DNA from: Nageia nagi
Taxonomy: Eukaryota; Pinophyta
DNA: 64,000 nucleotides
Reading direction: 5' to 3'
Assembly: GCA_050084985.1 (NCBI GenBank)
Contig: JBITNC010000001.1
Coordinates: 79,732,001-79,796,000 of the forward strand
Shown: positions 46,731-58,880 of the stretch, one piece after another
Layout of the letters: each line of letters begins with the position of its first letter
Numbering within the stretch: position 1 is the first letter of the stretch
Translations under genes and position numbers: made by a program
Notes under the pieces: model-generated
Seen by the model: only the letters and a program-made list of their open reading frames with translations
What the model was told of the DNA's origin: nothing
Databases searched by the model: none

Positions 46731-48329
46731 CTGCATGCACACAAGTGTACCAATCAGCATGATTTGACTCCAAACAGTTCTATTTAGACAATAAAGTTGC
46801 AAATGTAAGATATTCAGATTATAATACCTTAGTTACCAGAAAGAGCACATTATTATCATACCATAAAATTACCAGAAAAAGAAAATGTTTTCTGTACTAA
46901 ACAAGTAGCTAAAGTGGTAATTGAATTAAGATTAAACACACAACTTCTCTATAATCATCAGACAAGCATTCTAGGACTGTTAAATTTACTTGATGCTTGT
47001 GCTGATAAATTAATGTTCAATTGCTTTAGTATATAATTAAGTTTAACCTGATTCTTGATGCATCTTAAAATATTATGTTTGGCATCCATGTTAAAATAGT
47101 TTTCTTATACTTGAAAAGGAATACGTATATTTACTGTTTGCAGTCCTATCTACTGAAACAGTTCATTGTCATTTTTTTTTGTTTCTTCATGCTTCGAAGA
47201 TTGTAGAAAAGGTGGCAAAGGCCAAACATACCAATAAGCTTTATCTAAGGATGAAATATGAGATACCAATGGAAAGTGAGATTCCCATTTTCCCAAGGCT
47301 CATATTTGGAAACTTAAATCTCTTAAGATAAAAAAAGAGCATGGAATGGACTAAATAGTAAATTTGACATGGCTAATGTACTATAAAAGTGTTTATTTCT
47401 AACAGATCATTTATCAATGTATGATTGGCTGAACCTTATCAATCCAATCCAAAACCATAAATTAGGACTCTTTCAACTACAACAGTATCTAACCAAATTT
47501 GATAAATTTGAGACTTGATAGTAGGGTGGTATCAACCCGCCAAGAGAAAATATAAACCTGTCAAGGAAAGGAAAACCTCTAGTACAACTTTCACATGACT
47601 CCTAGGCACTCTGGAGCCTGAAATATGATAAACTGGTGAATTAAAGGGTCAAAAGTTTTGGGAAGTCTCAAGTTCATCTAAAAGGAACCGGAAATGAAGA
47701 GACCTCTTCACAAGAGTGACCCCAAACAGTAAAGATTTTCCTTGCTTGCCATGCAATTTTGATGAATCCTCCACAAGCTATTCACTGCCTAAACCTTGTG
47801 TCAAGTGAATGGATTGGATGTATAAGTGTTGTGTGCATGTAATGGATCTTTCTTTAATTTATTAACATAGAAGATCAATCTATTGGTTGTCATATCATAT
47901 TTTCATGTGTATATGTCAGTGATGGAAAGTGATTCTGAGTTCATAGCTCCAGTGTACAGTAGGAACTTCTGATTATGTGAATCCTTTGTTAGCATACATG
48001 TCTATAGAAGATTAGAATTGTGATTTGCCCAAAATACAATGAGACGCATTCTAAGTTTCCAACCCTCTTATGTGTCTTTCACAGGTAATAGAATACAAGT
48101 ATTGCCAAACGTTCTCAGTGCTGGGACTTAATTGCCCATCAAAAGCTTATCAGCGAGAATTATGCATCCAATTTGCACATTAAAAGAAACATATTTGGTT
48201 TAACAGAACATTGGATGAGATAGGCCAGCACTAAAGCTTCACATCTGAAAGCCAAGAGCCAACAATATCCTGTGGTTGGAGGTAAAGTCCAAAATGCACT
48301 GTTGAAATTCTAGCAAGTGATAGAAAGAA
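46731..48329. other. Probable intron sequence, no gene recognised
   Basis: No coding signal or repeat recognised. It lies between a candidate exon and the 3' end of the minus-strand LINE. Confidence 0.3.
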
Positions 48330-48399
48330 AAATTATATTAATGTCCTCGAGTGGCCAAAAGCGGTCAATGGGACTAGCATGTACAATCATGTTCAAATA

Positions 48400-49300
48400 A
48401 CTAACATCATCTAAAGAAAGCATGAAAAAAGAGACGTAGACCAACACCACTACGTGAAATTTCCTGACCCTTGAGAAGGGGGTACAAAAACTTATGCACC
48501 CAAAGGAAGATCATCTTGAGCCTCTTCGGAGGGAGAGTGTGGTGGCACTCTTTGCTCCGGAGAGGGGTCATGTACATCTCTGGTAGATGTGTCTGAGGTA
48601 CTTCTGCTAGAGGAGAAGGAAGTAATTTGTCGATCACTCGACAAATCTTGCATGATCTGAAGACATCTCCTAGTCCAACGTCGTGGCTGAAGGTACTCCT
48701 CTCGGTGTCTCCTACGGGCTCCCTCAAGGGAAGAAGCTCAAAAGAAGGATGTAATGCATCTATCTCTTGATGGCTACTAGGCTTGAACTAGAAGACGTCT
48801 CCATAGGAGGGAGGCCTCTCGAAAATAGAGAGCTAAGCAACGTTGATCGGGATACTGGAGGAATGTGGCCAATGAGTTGTGGGAGTCACATAAGAGGCAA
48901 TGGTAGCGACCTCGGATCTCATAATAGACCAAGCACCAAAAGATGAAGTGATCCTCTGAATCGATCTCAAGTGAGCGTCCCTGGCTAAGTGATAATTTGT
49001 CTCAACTCTCAACTAGTGTGAGCATATCCAAAACTGTCTGAGGGACATCCTCAGTCCAAGAGGGAGATGCAACTTGATGTATCCCGATCAAAGGATCAAA
49101 CCCCCATCTAACTAAAGGTAATGTTGGGCATAGTAATCCAACTAGGGCATCAACGGCTGAGGGGAGAAAACCCAAGTGGTCTAGCTGAAAGCCTTGTAGA
49201 TCACCTCTCGAATCGCTATCAAGGAGTTCGCTAAGGTCCAAGTCGAACCCATCAGTGGTGAAGGCAATCTATCAGGAGAAAACCCAAATCTCAAAAACAT
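48400..49300 (-). pseudogene. LINE C-terminal region
   Basis: Frames 49,241-49,002 and 48,727-48,407 continue the LINE with the same GC-rich composition. The last one contains DVFRSCKICRVIDKLLPSPL then AEVPQTHLPEMYMTPLRS. No RNase H or zinc-finger pattern can be confirmed. It ends about 75 bases before the LINE 3' end. Confidence 0.45.
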
Positions 49301-49499
49301 CACAAAGACTTCAGAAAAACAACATCAGCGACAACCCTAGGTGGCCAAATCAATCGAGGAGTCCAAAGCTCTCGTAGGAAGCCTATTTGTATCACCCTCA
49401 CGATCAAATAGACTCTAGAGGCGACGAAGGAAGAAGACTATGAAAACAAGGGCCCATATCATAAGAGGCTAGTAGCCGAACTCCACAAACATGACAAGG

Positions 49500-50800
49500 T
49501 GTGGGACTGTCCTCTTACTCTAAATGAAGTGAGACAAAAAAGAGACCAATATCCTCTCTACCAAGGTCCAATTTGTTGCTCCAAGGCTGGAACCCCAAAT
49601 CTCAATCCTATATAGGGCTGCAAGAATGACTAGTGTCTTGAACAATTCTAACTTGGATAGAACGTCCAGAAAATGTAACTGGATGCCCTGCCTCTCAAGG
49701 GTGGATACTGCCGCATAACCTCGATGGACTCTAGGAGGAGGAGCTGCTCGCATGGAGAACCTGGGACCCAAGAAGAGCACTTCCAAGTAGGTGTAGGATG
49801 AGGTAGTCTCTATAGTGTGTCGTAGAAGGTGAGTTGGGTCTAGTCCAACATGGCTTTTGAAGCATTGAAGGTCACTACCTTAGTCTTGCTAAGGTTCACC
49901 ATCAGCTCCTGTCTAGCGTTGGAAATCGCTAAGGAATCTATTCGTCCTTAGAGACCCACAACTGAATGGGAAAGCAACACAATATCATCAACAAAAAGCA
50001 AGATAGACACCTAGCTGCCATAAAGAAGGCAACCAAATCCAGGATTTGTGGTCTCTAGGATGAAGGACTCCAACTCATCAATGTAAAGGCCAAATAGAGT
50101 CGAGGAGAGAGGGCAACCTTGCTTCACTCCAATCATACTAAGAATACTATTGGAGAAGCCATATGAAGTGCAAACACGACCAGAAAGAGTCTCATATAGA
50201 GTCAAAATAGCTACTAATCCAATCTCTGGCACCCCAAGTGCTGCAATCGGTCCATAAGTCTATGTTGGGGAACATTGTCGAAGGCCTTCCTGACTGAAGT
50301 CTACAAAACAACAAAATATTGGAGACTTTTAGGATCTAGCCTCCTCGATAATGGCTTGAAGAGTGAAAATGTGATCTGTGGTGTGATGATCTCTACGAAA
50401 CCTCGCCTGACCTACAACTCAAAACCCTCTTGCGTCGGCCACCTGTAAAATGTACTCTAGGACTATGGCATATAGGTTGGCCAAGGTGTGATCAATCATG
50501 ATCGTGTGATAGTTGCTCGTTCGTTGGGGTCATCGGATTTGAAGATGGGATGCATGATATTGATGGTCCAAGAAGAGGGAAAACCTGAGCAAATAACATT
50601 GTTGACGAGCATCGTGAGGAAGGGTGTGAATGGCATGTTTGAGGAATTCGGCTTTAAGGTTCTCAATGTCAAGGGCTTTTCAGGTATTAAGTCTCTAAAT
50701 GGCAAAACGAATGAGAAGGGGGGGAAAGAAGTCCAAGGAGAGAGGAAGGAAGACCTGAATGGGCAAGGTATGATCAACGACGATGTAAAGGCGAGAAGTG
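49500..50800 (-). pseudogene. LINE reverse transcriptase
   Basis: Frame 50,777-50,496 has FTPFLTMLVNNVICSGFPSS then WTINIMHPIFKSDDPNERAT (the 'lln...P..W....i.pi.K..dp' block). Frame 50,232-50,011 has LYETLSGRVCTSYGF and GVKQGCPLSSTLFGLYIDEL. Across a shift, near 50,000, ILLFVDDIVLLSHS is the catalytic FADD box with Ala replaced by Val but both Asp kept. Frame 49,786-49,520 is the thumb region (EVLFLGPRFSMRAAPPPRVH, LAALYRIEIWGSSLG). The active-site residues look usable, but stops and frameshifts make it a pseudogene. Confidence 0.85.
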
Positions 50801-51059
50801 TAATTTTTCAAAACATGGAGAGGGATGGAACTCTAGAATCTGTTTTTTGGGTAAGAAGTAGCACCAGAAGGATTTAGGATTTGGAGTGGAGGGAGGAAAT
50901 TACCTCTTATCTCCTTTAGCATAAGAAATGATGTTTCTTAGTCCTAAGGAGACAACAATAGGTTCGGTGTAGGGTGATGGTGAAGGAAGATTGGGATCAA
51001 TGCAATGGCATGTCGGAGGCGACGGTGGGAATCCTTGCAATCAAAATCAAACCAGATGT

Positions 51060-52090
51060 TCATCAGACAATGACTTGGTCGATGGGAACAAAAGGTGAGG
51101 CTAATTTTGTGCGGGAAGGCTTGGAGGCCCGTTGATTGTAGGAGTCAGCTAGAAAAGATGCTTGATCCTCTACTGAGGGGAGTGAGGGTAAGCTAGGGAG
51201 CTTCTGCTGCAAAATACTATTGTAGAGGGGATGATGCTCAGTTTCAAAATGAATGGTTGTGTGAAGGGAGGGGTGGATGTGAAAGGGAGGGGGCGGTGAG
51301 AGGTGGTCTAACAAGGAGAAAGTGAGGTGTGCATGGTCTGCAAGCGGGAGTTGTGGGGTGACACAAAGGGAATTTACGTGCGAAACAAGTGAGGAACTGG
51401 AAAGGACGTAGTCCACAACACTAGAGCCTTTTGCATGAGGGAAGTAGGTGAAGTGTCGAGACTAGGGAACCGAGCAATGCCATTGAGAATCAATAGATCA
51501 TGGGTCTCCCTGAGCTCAAGAAGGAATTTGCCATAACCAAAGGGGGGTAAGGAATCAACAAAGTTCCTCCGAAGTAGAAGAGGATGATCAAGCATCTGAC
51601 ATGCAATAGATCAGAAGTGCTATCAAAATACTGCGTCTGCAAATTCCATGTTTTGTTGTTGAAGTCCCCTATCAGCAGAATCTCAAAATATTTGGAAACA
51701 GGTCAAGATATGGAGACTCTCCTGTGTACTAAATAGCATAGCTTGAAGCTGCAGGTGGGAAGCAACATCCCACAATGTGCACTCTCCTAAGGGGAGGAGT
51801 CTGTGCTAAAGAAATCCAGATGTAATGTGCATGTGTGTCAATACCCTCACTGCAAAACCCTAAGGCTACACTGCTTAACGCACAACCACTGAATCCTGTA
51901 CGGTCCGAAGTCCTGTAAGTAGAGATCCAGGTAAAACCTGAAAATGGGAGGAGCCCCTTAACAAAGCTCTCGTGTGTCTCAGAGAAGAGTATCAAATCCG
52001 ACTGATGAATGATGTCGTGAACTGAGTCGAAGAGAAGACCAAAGCATCTCATTACAGTTCCAGATAGATACTATAAGTGTTGAGAGCTCT
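51060..52090 (-). pseudogene. LINE apurinic endonuclease domain
   Basis: SIWNCN opens the domain near 52,060. The 107-codon frame 52,052-51,729 reads CFGLLFDSVHDIIHQSDLIL then FSETHESF (catalytic ETH box), ending VHIVGCCFPPAASSY. Near 51,680 ILLIGDFNNKTWNLQ keeps the GDFN box. The frame 51,416-51,063 has MDYVLSSSSLVSHVNSLCVT then PLADHAHLTFSL, in which the SDH box reads ADH. The enzyme nicks target DNA to prime reverse transcription. Frameshifts divide the pieces. Confidence 0.85.
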
Positions 52091-52266
52091 GTAGGGTTCC
52101 CTAGTGGCCATCATTTGGAAGCAAAAGAAGAATCGGGGGGCCAAGATTTAGACCAACCCACAAGGGGAGAGTCTATAATCTATGTCCGACAATTTCAAAT
52201 GACAACCCATTTACCCACTTTCCTTACTTCCACGGCAGCCTTCTTGGCTGCAGCGAACTCCTAGGA

Positions 52267-52485
52267 TTGCATGCAGATGAGATCCTCATCTATGAGGAGA
52301 GGCCACCATCTCCACCCAATAAAGAGCCAAGTTTTTCATCATTTAACCTGCCAAGGATGTGGAACCTTGAAGGAGAGACTCAAGAATCACAGCTAGATCA
52401 TGGCATGTTTATCATCATTCTTTATTCCTCAACTTGTACATACTGTGTGGAGTCCTATCTATTGAGGGCGCATGAGGACAAATGA
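52267..52485 (+). CDS. Unrecognised 72-codon ORF
   Basis: Begins MHADEILIYEERPPSPPNKE and continues with PSFSSFNLPRMWNLEGETQE. The amino-acid make-up (acidic, Pro/Ser-rich, then MWNLEGE) looks more like real protein than neighbouring chance frames. An acceptor-like TTGCATGCAG precedes ATGAGATCC at 52,277, so it might be an exon. It lies just upstream of the LINE 5' end on the opposite strand. No family recognised. Confidence 0.22.
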   Translation: MHADEILIYEERPPSPPNKEPSFSSFNLPRMWNLEGETQESQLDHGMFIIILYSSTCTYCVESYLLRAHEDK

Positions 52486-52865
52486 TAGTGCTGAATAAAC
52501 AATGGACTTGAGACAAGCAAAACAAAGCAATAAGCAGTGTTACTAAAATTACCAAGTAATTAAAAGCTTTTTTATAATCTACTGATGTTCAAGTCAGCCT
52601 GTTTTCTAAAATCAATGCAAAAATCTGGAATTCTGTGATAAGAATCCAAAAAAAATAAAAATTTGAAAACTGTGGTTCCTTACCAAAGTTTTGGCAAACA
52701 TGATTTTCTTAAAATTGACAATACAAACACATGATGGAGAATGCTGTATTTTCAAATAAATTGAAGAATTTAAAATAAAGCATGATCAAGCGACACAAAA
52801 AGACAGTGGAGGAAGTTTTAGCAATGCAAGTAGAACATTCAGAAGGATATGGAGTTCAAATAGAA

Positions 52866-52927
52866 GTAATATTTTCAAAACATAGTTTACAAATTCGTAA
52901 TATTTTCAAAACATAGTTTACAAATTC
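52866..52927. repeat. Perfect 31-bp tandem duplication
   Basis: The unit GTAATATTTTCAAAACATAG plus 11 bases occurs at 52,866 and 52,897 without a mismatch. Confidence 0.93.
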
Positions 52928-53793
52928 GTCATATATGCCAAATTCGCTGATTTTTCCTCCAAAAAACACCAAGTACGCCTTTTTTCCTTGCAAAATACGG
53001 TACTGTATATACATCCAAAATACGCCAAATACGCCAAGTAAACATCAGAAATTCGCCAGTTTGATCAGTCAGATCATGAAAAAGGACCAGGTGTATATTC
53101 AGTGAATAAATGTAAAAAAAAGGCCAAAAGAAACAAATTTGCCACGAATTTGTGGCATGACATAAGCAAATTGAAATTTTTAAGTGACCCCCAACTTTCC
53201 CTTAGCATTTTCTCGAAACAACACAAGTTGAAGCATAAGTACAGAACTCAGAGTCCCTTGAATCCACACATGATATTTATGTTGGTGGTAGCTTCAAACA
53301 TCTCAGCTAGTCTCTGAGTTATCTTCCCCAAGACGTGGAGCTAACCTTTGGGGTAACCAGTCCCCATAGCGGTAAGGAGTAACGTCCTTTCACCTGAGAT
53401 GTTGGAGTTTTTCTCACTACTCTAGGGTAGGAAAGAAAAACCACCCAATAAATCCCTCATTTAGTAATGTAAGTCCATGCGTAATAGTGGGAGATCCATA
53501 GGAACAATTACAGGAGGAGTTTTGATCTGAATAGCTTGACTTGGAAGAGGAGATAGATACACTTGCATCCATGGAGGGCAAGGAGGAGATGCAACACTGG
53601 TTGGCACTTGCACATTGAGAATATGGATCCCAATCTATTACCTCCTATTATGGACTTTGGAGTTGGACGTCAACCTAACATTGAGACTAAGCCCGATGAT
53701 GATGAGCAAACTTGTTTGGTACCAAAGACAAAGGCCCAAGATACGCCAGAGTCTTACAAGATTGCCTCCTCATATTAGTACTACTACGAGAGC
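52928..53793. other. No gene recognised; CGCC/TTCGC-rich stretch
   Basis: 52,930-53,060 carries repeated short words such as CCAAATTCGC, AAATACGCC and AAATTCGCC. Open frames at 53,102-53,317 and 53,563-53,778 (+) match nothing known to me. The second is acidic near its end (KPDDDEQTCLVPKTKAQDTP). Confidence 0.3.
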
Positions 53794-54779
53794 ACCTTCT
53801 CCCAGTGTTTTAAAACTTGCAATTAATCGCACATAATCGTAGATTAATTGCTAATTCAAAAGATTTGAACAATCACCAAAAAATACCAGAAATGCATATT
53901 TGGGAATATTTGCATTTGACCGAGTCCATGGCAAGTTTGACAGAGTAATCGCCATGCCAGTAACTACCAAAATCATGCTTCTCGACATGATTAATCACCC
54001 AACCAAAAAGAACTATAAAAAGAGGTGTGAGGGTCCACTTTTAGGCATCTAGTTATGAAGTTTGAAGAGAAAATTTGTGAGCGAGAGTGAGTACGAGTCT
54101 TCTAGGTCCTCTTAGCAATTTTGTGAGGCATTTTTCTATTGTAGTGGGAGGACATTTGTGAGAGTTCTATTGTTGTGGGTTTTGTTGTTGTATTTGTGGG
54201 TATTGGGTTATGTTGTGAGTTGAAGTTCTTCTGTTATAGTTAGAAGTAGAGTGGTGTTGAGGCCATCTCCAACCAACTTCTTGTTGAGGGAGACATCCCC
54301 TACCATCTCCAGCTGCTTGTTCAGCTAATTGCTGGTATATTTTCTTCCTTTTTCTTTTATAGTTGCAAACTTGCAAATGTTTGTCGAAGAGAATAATTTA
54401 CCATTTAGTGAATCAGTAATTTCAATTGATCACCAAGTATACAGTCTGTTCAAGAGATTATGATCTACACTTGCAACGAAAGTTGATTTGATGTAATAGA
54501 AATTTGAAGCTTTTTAGGTTTGTTACTGTTAAATGCTAAAGTCTAAAGAGAGTATGTTCTACAATTGCAACGAAAGTTGATTTGGTGTATCAGAATTCTG
54601 AAGCTTTTTAAGTTTGTTTAATTCTTAAAAGTGTATGCTTTACACTTGCAATGAAAGATGAACTGGTGTATCAAAAATCTGAAGCTTGTACAAGTAGGAG
54701 ACAAAAAAATTTAAACCTATATTTCATTTTAAAAATTAAAGGAGTCATTTTATTTTTTATTTTAATTCACTATGGACAA

Positions 54780-56865
54780 ATACAAAATGACGTCTCAATG
54801 TTATAAAATTCTCCTGTTGTGGCAAGGTAATACATGGTGAGGTAAATTGCATGAAGTATCATCTTGCCTGCATTCCTAGCAAAGATGTTGAGATATGCCA
54901 CCAAGTACCCCTCAAGGTGTGACAACAAATGAATACTACCCTGGAAACATTTCATGAGAAGAGGCAAGAAAGAGATGCAATAAGACATGCTAAGGGGAAA
55001 ATAATTCACCACCCCATATCCTATTCCCGGTGCACCCACTAGCAATGTTGGGCCTAGACTTCGCCATTCAGGTGGACAAGCTTCCTACAAACAATTTGTA
55101 GCATCCTTCTTTGTCCCACGAAATGTTCTGTGTGGCTAGCCGACACTACATGCTATAGGATGGAACAAAGAGATGTATCGAAGGCCAGTAAGGCTATTGC
55201 AAATTTCTGGTATTATTGCAAAATACCTTTCCATGTTGTTGATTTGCCAATTTATGAGGCTATGGTGAATGCCTTGACAATTGTTGGTGCAGGGTATAAA
55301 TCCCTCACATCACATAATTTGCAAGGGACACTTCTTGCCAATATAGTTTAGAATGTGACTGCCATCGTCAATGAGCAAAAAAAGACGTGGGTGAGGAAGA
55401 GTTGCACAATAATGTTGGATGGCTAGACAGATAGGTGAGGGAGGACAATAATAAATTTTTAGGTTGCTTCAACTAGAGGAACTATCTTTTTGAGATCAGT
55501 CGATGCATATGATAAAGTAAAAGATAGGAATACTCTTTTTAAGATGTTAGAGGAGGTAGTCTTGGAGGTTGGGCCTGAAAATGTGGTTCAAGTGATAACT
55601 AATAATGCAATTGCATATGTGCCAACGGGCAGACTTATTGAGGAGAGGTTTCCTTCAATTCTTTGGATACCTTGTGTAGCACATTGCATGGACTTAATAT
55701 TGGAGGATATTGGAAAAATATCATGGGTGAAGGAATGTGTTGTGAATGCTAGGAAGCTCACCAAGTTCATATATAACCATTCCTAGATTCTCAACCTGTT
55801 GAGGCAACACACGGATGGTAAGGATATCGTGTGACCAAGTATCACACAATTTGATACCAACTTTGTCAGCCTACAAAGCCTTATTCTAGAAGGGCAAGAG
55901 TGAAGAGGATGTTCATCTCTGGTGAGTGGAACCAATCATAGTGGTCCAAATGTATGGAAAGTAGTGTGTATTGTCTTTGATGATGGCTTTTGGAAAATTG
56001 CAAATGAGGTCACCCAGGTTAGCTCTCGACTCCATGAAATAAAATTTTCAAGTTTTCTACATCCATTTTTTTGCAACTCATGCTTTTTAAGTATCAAGCA
56101 ATGACTGATTTTGCTTGTTCGTTGTCGAAAATTAGATTTCAGAACCCTTGGTGAGAGTTATACAAATTGTTGAGAGTGCAGATAAATCACCAATGGGGTA
56201 CCTGCATGAGGCCATGGAAAAGGCCAAAGAGTATGTTAAGAGGTACTACAAGGACATAATAGCCAAATATATGTTGTTTTGGGAGTTGATTGATTAGAGG
56301 CAGAATGACTTACTCCCTAAGCCAATTCATGTTGCGGGGTGTTTCTTGAATCCAAAATATTTGTTTGTTGAGGAAACAAATTTTGAGGTCGATGATGAAG
56401 TTTCTAGAATACTCTATTTGTGCCTTGAGAGGAGATCAGACACGATCCAGACAAACTTATGCGAGTACATAAAGAGTTGACAACCTATAAGAATGCAAAT
56501 GGCTACGTCTTCTCCAATCTTGCTTGCATCAAGTAAAGAGACATTGAAGTTCCAGGTTTAACTTTAAACATGAAGGTTTTCTAAAATTTAATATAATGTT
56601 GATTTCCAAATTTTTAAATTGGTGATCTAATATACTTTTTTTATTGAATTGCAGTTGTGTGGTGGGCATCCTTTGGTGCCAAATGCCCACTTTTATAACA
56701 GTTGGCAATTCTTATTTTGTTCCAACATTACAACGCTAGTGGATGTGAACGCAATAATAGTGTATTTGAGCAAATACACTCCAAAAGGCGCAATAGGTTG
56801 GTGCAAGAAAGGCTGAACAATTTGGTCTATGTGCACTAAAACCTAAGGCTAGGAATCAAAAAGTT
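54780..56865 (+). pseudogene. hAT transposase (BED finger, DUF659-like, hAT dimerisation)
   Basis: Cut-and-paste DNA transposase, decayed. A BED-type zinc finger lies near 54,797-54,910 (KFSCCGKVIHGEVNCMKYHL then ACIPSKDVEICHQVP). The frame 55,130-55,351 reads KAIANFWYYCKIPFHVVDLP then YEAMVNALTIVGAGYKSLTS. The frame 55,490-55,786 is the DUF659/RNase H-like core (FKMLEEVVLEVGPENVVQVI, then NNAIAYVPTGRLIEERFP, CVAHCMDLILEDIGK), where the catalytic 'TDNA' reads TNNA. The hAT dimerisation region near 56,650-56,860 reads VVWWASFGAKCPLL, then SGCERNNSVFEQIHSKRRNR and LNNLVYVH. Several stops separate the pieces. Confidence 0.88.
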
Positions 56866-57407
56866 TGAAGGAGATGATGGGGAGGCAATCAATTCAGATG
56901 AAATTGATTTATCATATGAATGAATCAAATGACAATGATGAAGATAATGACATCTTGGATGGTGATAGATTAATGCCAACCTCATTGACTGCATTAGAAG
57001 CAACCAAGGCACCAAAAACAAGGAGAGAAACATCTAAGGCAGCATTTTGTTTTATTGCAAAATTAAAGAAACATTGCAATATGTATTTTGAATTTTCGAT
57101 ATTTATTTATGTAAGGCGGTAAGCACCAAAACAAAATTTGAACTAAATTGCAAAAAACATGTTTTCTGATGCTTTATTATATGTTTTGGTAATGCCAAAT
57201 TGCAAATAGCAGTATTTCTGTTGTGTTTTATCTTTGCCACTTTTTTGCCGAGTTGTTGATTAATCTTTGCATCAAGGCAAACCATTAATGGTGGTTGGCG
57301 AGTTTTCAAACCTTGTCTTCTCCTACTCCACCTACTAGTGGAGCACATGGTGGTGGTATTAGTGTCTGATTGACTAGTAAAAGGGCTAGAGCCTCGGGCC
57401 ATCCACA

Positions 57408-57685
57408 TCGATGCCTTGAGTCTTGACATTGTATTTAGTTATTTAGTATTTTTTTTACTTGTTGATACATACACTTGTAACTTATGAGTAGACATCTAAC
57501 ATACATTTTGTAAATGGCTTTTATTTTCATATATCGATGCCTTGAGTCTTGACATTGTATTTAGTTATTTAGTGTTTTTTATACTTGTTAATACTTGGCA
57601 CTCAATGGCAGTATGAGAAAATACACTTATAACTTATGAGTAGACATCTAACATACATTTTGTAAATGACTTTTATTTTCATATA
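57408..57685. repeat. Tandem duplication, 126 and 151 bp
   Basis: TCGATGCCTTGAGTCTTGAC begins at 57,408 and again at 57,534, and both copies end with TTTATTTTCATATAT. The second copy has about 26 additional bases in the middle (around 57,595-57,620) that the first lacks. It lies just 3' of the hAT coding remnant. Confidence 0.9.
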
Positions 57686-58781
57686 TTGATGTTATGTCAT
57701 GAATGTTTTGTTAGATGATATGGCCTGTATGGGAATGATTTAATCATTTATGGCAATTAGATAAGCATATTCTACAGAAAAATATAAAAAATTGCATATT
57801 TTTTGTTTTTTTAATGTACCACGTATTTTTCCCAAATTTCTTGTTTTTTCGTCTTTTTCCGTTTTTTCTTCTGAATTTGCCAATTGTTTTGCTAGGAATT
57901 TTTCCCGAATTTGTTGTTTCTTTACCATTCTTTATCTGAATTTGCCATTTTTCGTGCCACGATTTTTTCCTGTTTTTATCGAATTTTTCTCAAATTTTTG
58001 CCAAATTTTAAAATTTGGCCCGGGCCGTATTTTCAAAAAACCATATTCATAAATTGTGATTCAAAATTGGAGAAGGTACAAGTAATGTACGTGTCAAAGA
58101 CAAATATCTGTACAGTGAATTAAATTTTTGATTCCCCATGTGAGAAAATTGGTGTTAAATTAAATGCAACAATAATTCAAGCAAGATATACCCAATACAA
58201 GAATGTGATAATTACTCAAGTAAAGAGAGGCTTGGGTTCCAGATGGAGGGATATTAATGCATATGATGATTAGCAATTTAGCATCATGCAACTGAAGCAA
58301 CAAAAAGCTACAATATAAGGGGAATGAAGAAAATAATCATAGTATGGTGCTATGCGAGTTCTAGACTTCTAGCACATTATACTACAGGTCATAAATAATT
58401 TCAAATGCTCAGAATACTACCAGTTCTTGTTATAGATTCATGTGTACATAGAAAGTATTACGTGGTACCAAGATTGAGTATGAATTTATATATAGATTTA
58501 CATCTTACATTGTATTGAGTGCTTATAAGTTTTCAATATTTGTTGGCCTCTAGCTTGTTTTGACAGAGAAATGAGCAATTTAAAAGCAACAAACGTTCAT
58601 ATGCAATGAAGCAATAAGTATTGGAATCATCAAGTTTTCAGGTTCAAAACAAAATCTTCAAGCAATATACACCTCACATAAGCTTAGTAAATGTTGTTAA
58701 GAACAGCAAAAGTGACCAACCTAAGCAAGAAACTTATTTTTAAGTGCAGCTGAAAGATGAAAAGAATGCACAGATGTGTAC

Positions 58782-58880
58782 CTCTATAGATGGTAAGGAA
58801 TCATAGGGCTTCCTGTCTCTTGGATCATGAACCACGATTCCTGAGATCTTCTGAACTCCCAAGCTGGTGGCTACAAGGCT
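58782..58880 (-). CDS. Exon (99 bp) of unidentified host gene
   Basis: Acceptor TTTGTACAG and donor GTACAC bound 33 open codons, phase 0 at both ends: SLVATSLGVQKISGIVVHDP then RDRKPYDSLPSIE. Codon use and composition are those of an ordinary protein, unlike the surrounding noncoding sequence. With two more exons upstream on the same strand it forms a consistent reading frame. I cannot name the protein. The next intron downstream would contain both the hAT and the LINE. Confidence 0.65.

Larger units (their letters stand above)
48330..52170 (-). mobile_element. LINE (non-LTR retrotransposon), GC-richer than surroundings
   Basis: Reading right to left on the minus strand: apurinic endonuclease (52,090-51,060), reverse transcriptase (50,800-49,880) and a long C-terminal region to about 48,400. 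Base composition is visibly richer in G and C, with many CpG, than the AT-rich neighbourhood. The 3' end near 48,330 reads GGACATTAATATAATTTTTC on the minus strand and is shared with a fragment at 61.0 kb. RT motifs (GVKQGCPLSSTLFGLYIDEL) differ from the plant L1 type at 9-13 kb (GLRQGDPLSPYLF), so it belongs to another LINE clade, which I cannot name with certainty. Confidence 0.85.
53794..58077 (+). mobile_element. Possible full extent of the hAT transposon
   Basis: CAGTGTTTTAAAAC at 53,803 looks like a common plant hAT terminus. The nine bases before it, ACCTTCTCC (53,794-53,802), recur inverted at 58,069-58,077 (GGAGAAGGT), followed inwards by AATTTTGAA on that strand. No 8-bp target duplication was found outside either copy, so the ends are tentative. 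Confidence 0.3.

Noticed and set aside
50488-50877. 129-codon plus-strand frame
   Set aside because: It is antisense to the LINE reverse transcriptase, whose motifs on the minus strand are unmistakable.
54770-55045. 91-codon minus-strand frame
   Set aside because: Antisense to the BED zinc finger and linker of the hAT transposase.
57792-58123. Phe-rich frames of 70-86 codons
   Set aside because: They translate a T-rich low-complexity stretch (TTTTTCC-type words) near the hAT end; not protein-like.
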